DNA of 64,000 bases from Brugia malayi (lineage: Eukaryota; Nematoda; Chromadorea; Rhabditida; Onchocercidae). A program made the translations under genes and the position numbers. The number at the start of each line of letters is the position of its first letter. Position 1 is the first letter of the stretch. The stretch lies in assembly GCF_000002995.4 (NCBI RefSeq), contig NW_025062475.1, forward strand, positions 4,750,528 to 4,814,527, written 5' to 3'. This document shows, in pieces, positions 60,501-64,000 of this stretch. Under the pieces are notes generated by a model, which was not told the origin of the DNA, did no database searches, and saw nothing but the letters and a program-made list of their open reading frames with translations.

Positions 60501-63500
60501 TTCAATGGAAATTATATAAAAATGCGAGAGCGAAATAATTAGTTAATTAACTGAAAAGGATTTGATTTTGTTTTCTAGCAACAACTTAATGAAAAAAAAA
60601 GTGAGTTGAAGACAAAGGTAACATAATTAGTGAGTACGAGTTAACTACAGTTTAATTAATTAATTCAATTGAAATATTTGAATATCGCATGAATTGCTGT
60701 AAGATTATACATAGCTGTAGTTTGAGTCAAACATTTATTACAAATTATCTAAGCAGATTTCTTTTTTTTAAAAAATTGTATAGTAATTTTGATAAATGAT
60801 AAACATCCTATAGTTTTGTAATTAATTATTACAATCGTATAATTAGTTGCAGAAGTAAAATTATTTCTCATAGATTGAAACTTACCGATAAACATTGTTG
60901 TGAAATTCATTATATGATGAATAAGCCATTAAAACACCAAATCCTGGTCCCAATGAAAAGAAAACCTGAATTTATTCATTATTTCAAAGAGTTTTTCTTT
61001 TAATTTCATTTAAAATTAATTACGATAATTTTACTATTATAATAATATTTATATATTTGGCTGCAGTAATAATTATAGTAATGATACATTTATTTATGCA
61101 TATTTAGGATTAATTCAAAAATGAAAATATAATAAACTATAATGATGATTAAATGTGCTTCACAAAGAGCTCTATTGTTTGCTGCAAATGAATATTTTGT
61201 CGTCGAATTCAATTTCAAATAAAATTTACAGTCTATTAAATGTGATTTAAATTTTGGCGATTCAAATTCAAAAGTTTGAATTAATTTGATGATGAAATTA
61301 GTTTGTGATACTTAATTACTGTTTTACTTAAGACTAATTTGCAATGATTGGTAGGTGAATGAATACCTGAGTTGCAGCATCTTGCCAAACACTTGGCACA
61401 GTTAGCATTTCAAGATTTGGCTCAATGTAATATTTGATGCCTTTTTCAGCTCCCGGTAGAGTGATACCGCGAATGAACAGTATTAGTAGGACAGCGTATG
61501 GAAATATTGCCGTAAACCATACTATCTGTTGCAATCAATATTGCTATTACTGTTATTAGCACAATAAATAAATAAATAAGAAAACAAACATAAATAGTAA
61601 ATAAACAAATATATTCATTTCACATTATATATAGTATATAAATTCTCAATTTTTTCTAGAAAGTTTATTGAAATTTAAAACAAACCTTTCCACTTGTTCT
61701 GATACCTTTCCAAAGAGAAAAATAGCAAATGATATAAACAATTAGAAGGCAAAATACCATTTCCCAATTAAGTGAACCAAGATTGTTCAATGAATGCGCT
61801 ACAGATGAATTTGGCGCACCGGGCATATGCAACCCAAGAAATTCCTTACTGTAAATAATGTCAGGTATGATTCCTTAGATTTCGTTTTCTCTGTTCACTA
61901 ATACTGAATGATAATAATATATATCAGTGAAATAATGATAAGAAAGAAATGATTAATAATACTGAAATGAATAGTAATCATGCCAGTAGCCAATGAAGTA
62001 TGCTAGTAATAAAAATAATAATTATAATGATAATATTAAGAGATGTTATAAAGGTAGTAATAGTGAAGGTATAAAAGTGGTGTAAATGATAATCATAATA
62101 ATAATAATGATAATTTGGGTTTTTTTATTTTTTGCATTTGAAGAAAATTATTGTTCATAAATCCGGAAACAATTTACTAGAAATATTCCTCAGCAGCAGA
62201 TATAACACCCATATCAGATATATTTAATGGCTGGGCACATTTGCTGTCCTTGTCATTATTCCAGCTGAAAGATCAAAGAAGCCCGCAATAAAATGTTAGA
62301 GTTGCTGGTGAGCTAAGCAATAAAACATTGAAATTGCTAATGAATTACGTACTTAATGAACAATAAAACTATTAATGAGTTGCCTAATAATAGCAATTAT
62401 AATTTAAATTGTCGACTGGTTATGTAGTGAAGGTTTAGGTTCTGATTAATAAAAATTTCGATTTTAATTAATAAAAACAAGGAAAAAAGGTAATTTCTTC
62501 TATGGTTATGAATAAAGTAAAATTTTCAATTTTCGAGAATGTTTATAATAATTTATAACAAAAAAATTTTTTTTTAAATTATTATTGCGATAATTTTTGT
62601 GATGTTTGCAATTGATTGTGATAAGCTAATGAATGATAACCTTGGTTCATAACATATAGCACTATTATATTCATGTTCACATGATGCCCATGGCAAATGA
62701 GTGGTAAATGATTTCAGGAAAAAATGCAGAGACCAGGCAATAATTACATTATAGAAGAAATCCGTATAAAATGCTATCATTATTACACAATATCCTATTC
62801 CTGAAATTTATAAAAATCAATTTCATCTTTTATCATAATCATTTCGCTTATCATTAATTATTTCATTTGTAAATTCTGTCTTACCACACAAAATATTTCA
62901 TCCTAATCAGCATATCATATTTTTTTATCCATTATCACTGATTCCATCATTTATCACAGGCTTTTTTCAGTTCAATTCGTTATCTTCTCTTATCATTGAA
63001 AATTGGATGATTCTCGTCTTATCGTTTATGATTATTTTATTTTTTATTTTTTTCTCTTTATCACTATACTTTATTCAATAATTTATGATTCTCTTATATC
63101 ACTGAATATATTTTATCATTTACCATTGTCCCTTACATCTTTCTACCGCTTTCCTCATTTAGCCATTCATCAACTTTCTTCACTAAATATTTTAATTAAT
63201 TAACAATAGCTATTAAATTGAAAAAGTGCCAAAAATTTTTTTCAAAATTTCAGTTCAACAATTAAATTGCCATTCTTTAATTGTTCTATCATCCTCAAAC
63301 ATTGGAGCTTTGAAGGAGAAAAAAAAGAAAAAGTTTTTAAAAAAAAAACTTAAAATATTTGAACCTTTAAAAAGTGGACAGATCCAACCCCAAGTCGTAA
63401 CTGCTCCTTTTCTGTAATATTGGCCAAGCGATAATTCCATATAAAACAATGGTACACCAGCAAAAAATACCATTAATGTATATGGTATTAAAAAAGCTCC

Positions 63501-63918
63501 TAAAATAAACCAAATTTAGCTAACTTTTGTAATTAATGATTATTTAAAAAAGATGCATTTCATCAAATTTATTACAAATATTCTTTTTCCTTTTTTTTTT
63601 TTTCTCAACAATTCATTTTCTAAATAATTTAAAAATAAATGCTTAAATTTGTGTTAACTTAAAAATAAATGATCGCTTATGATGATAATTAATTAATTTG
63701 CATAATTAATTAACAATTTTGTTTTTGTTGAAATAAGCAAACAAACCTCCGCCATTTTTGAAGCACAAATATGGAAAACGCCAAACATTGGCTAAATCAA
63801 CGGCAAAGCCAATTACAGATAGCAAAAAATCAGCTTTTCGAGTCCAAATTTCTCTACTCTCATCATTTGTATTCCAATCATTTCGTATTAATTGCTTATC
63901 GTTTTTTATTGCTATCAT
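57518..63918 (-). CDS. dat-1: sodium-dependent dopamine transporter (SLC6 family)
   Basis: Plasma-membrane Na+/Cl- coupled re-uptake carrier. Fifteen exons: 63918-63747, 63499-63365, 62800-62641, 62264-62178, 61848-61686, 61525-61367, 60965-60886, 60372-60306, 60172-60119, 59845-59729, 59350-59222, 58780-58681, 58255-58155, 58021-57851, 57604-57518; 593 residues from ATG 63918. TM1 [15 protein letters not shown] keeps the monoamine-binding Asp. [16 protein letters not shown] (TM3) is dopamine-transporter-like, where serotonin transporters have AFYIASYYNT. The extracellular loop has [10 protein letters not shown] and sequons NIS and NSS. GLDSSFGGSEA is the TM8 Na+ site; [10 protein letters not shown] matches my memory of C. 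elegans DAT-1. The frame stays open upstream to the window edge without an ATG, so the true start may be outside. The acceptor of exon 9 (before 60172) reads TTTTCAT, not AG. Confidence 0.9.
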
Positions 63919-64000
63919 TTCTTCCAATTTTGTATCATTGCCGTTGTTATCACTATCATCCTTATCATCATCATTTTTATCATTGAATATTAAACGTTGT

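Noticed and set aside
57518..63918. Assignment of the transporter to serotonin transporter (mod-5)
   Set aside because: TM3 reads [13 protein letters not shown] and the loop LPWASC...CYEP follows dopamine transporters, not FYIASYYNT.

Overview
The window looks like nuclear DNA of a parasitic nematode, most likely a filarial or other spirurid worm. It is strongly AT-rich, its genes have many small GT-AG introns, its conserved genes match nematode families closely, and a complete nematode SL1 spliced-leader sequence is present. Species assignment is inference only. Exon coordinates below were built by hand from splice sites and reading phase; nearly every junction keeps frame.

Region 1 (1-16.5 kb) is accessory DNA. 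It opens with the 5' end of a BEL/Pao LTR retrotransposon (gag plus a 401-bp LTR) whose LTR carries the SL1 sequence about 35 nt downstream of a TATA box. Next come three copies of one unusual gene. A single constant exon encodes a signal peptide and an acidic domain. It is followed by a tandem series of cassette exons (4, 3 and 2 copies), each with its own phase-1 splice acceptor, three zinc fingers and its own stop codon. Two copies stand head to head as a large inverted repeat centred near 5.0 kb; the third lies at 13.9-16.5 kb. Inverted repeats, a flanking direct repeat, retroelement relics and a degenerate cassette show that the locus has been rearranged repeatedly.

Region 2 (16.5-22.3 kb) is decayed DNA: an alkb-8-like pseudogene, a BEL/Pao protease/RT relic, a remnant of the zinc-finger gene's 5' flank, and trinucleotide-rich sequence.

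Region 3 (22.3-64 kb) holds conserved single-copy genes: a ZP-domain cuticlin-like membrane protein (+), glycyl-tRNA synthetase with a separate mitochondrial-presequence exon (-), proteasome subunit rpn-3 (+), mitochondrial ribosomal protein bL32m (+), the Ras-pathway scaffold KSR (-), HSP110 (+), and a dopamine transporter dat-1 (-, 5' end at the window edge). rpn-3, mrpl-32 and hsp-110 are also neighbours in C. elegans as I remember it (cosmid C30C11), so this part is probably ancestral synteny into which KSR has been placed or retained. gars/rpn-3 and ksr/hsp-110 are divergent pairs; ZP/gars, mrpl-32/ksr and hsp-110/dat-1 are convergent pairs.

The most notable observations are the constant-exon plus alternative zinc-finger-cassette architecture of an apparently secreted protein, and the SL1 sequence placed at the predicted transcription start of the retrotransposon LTR.
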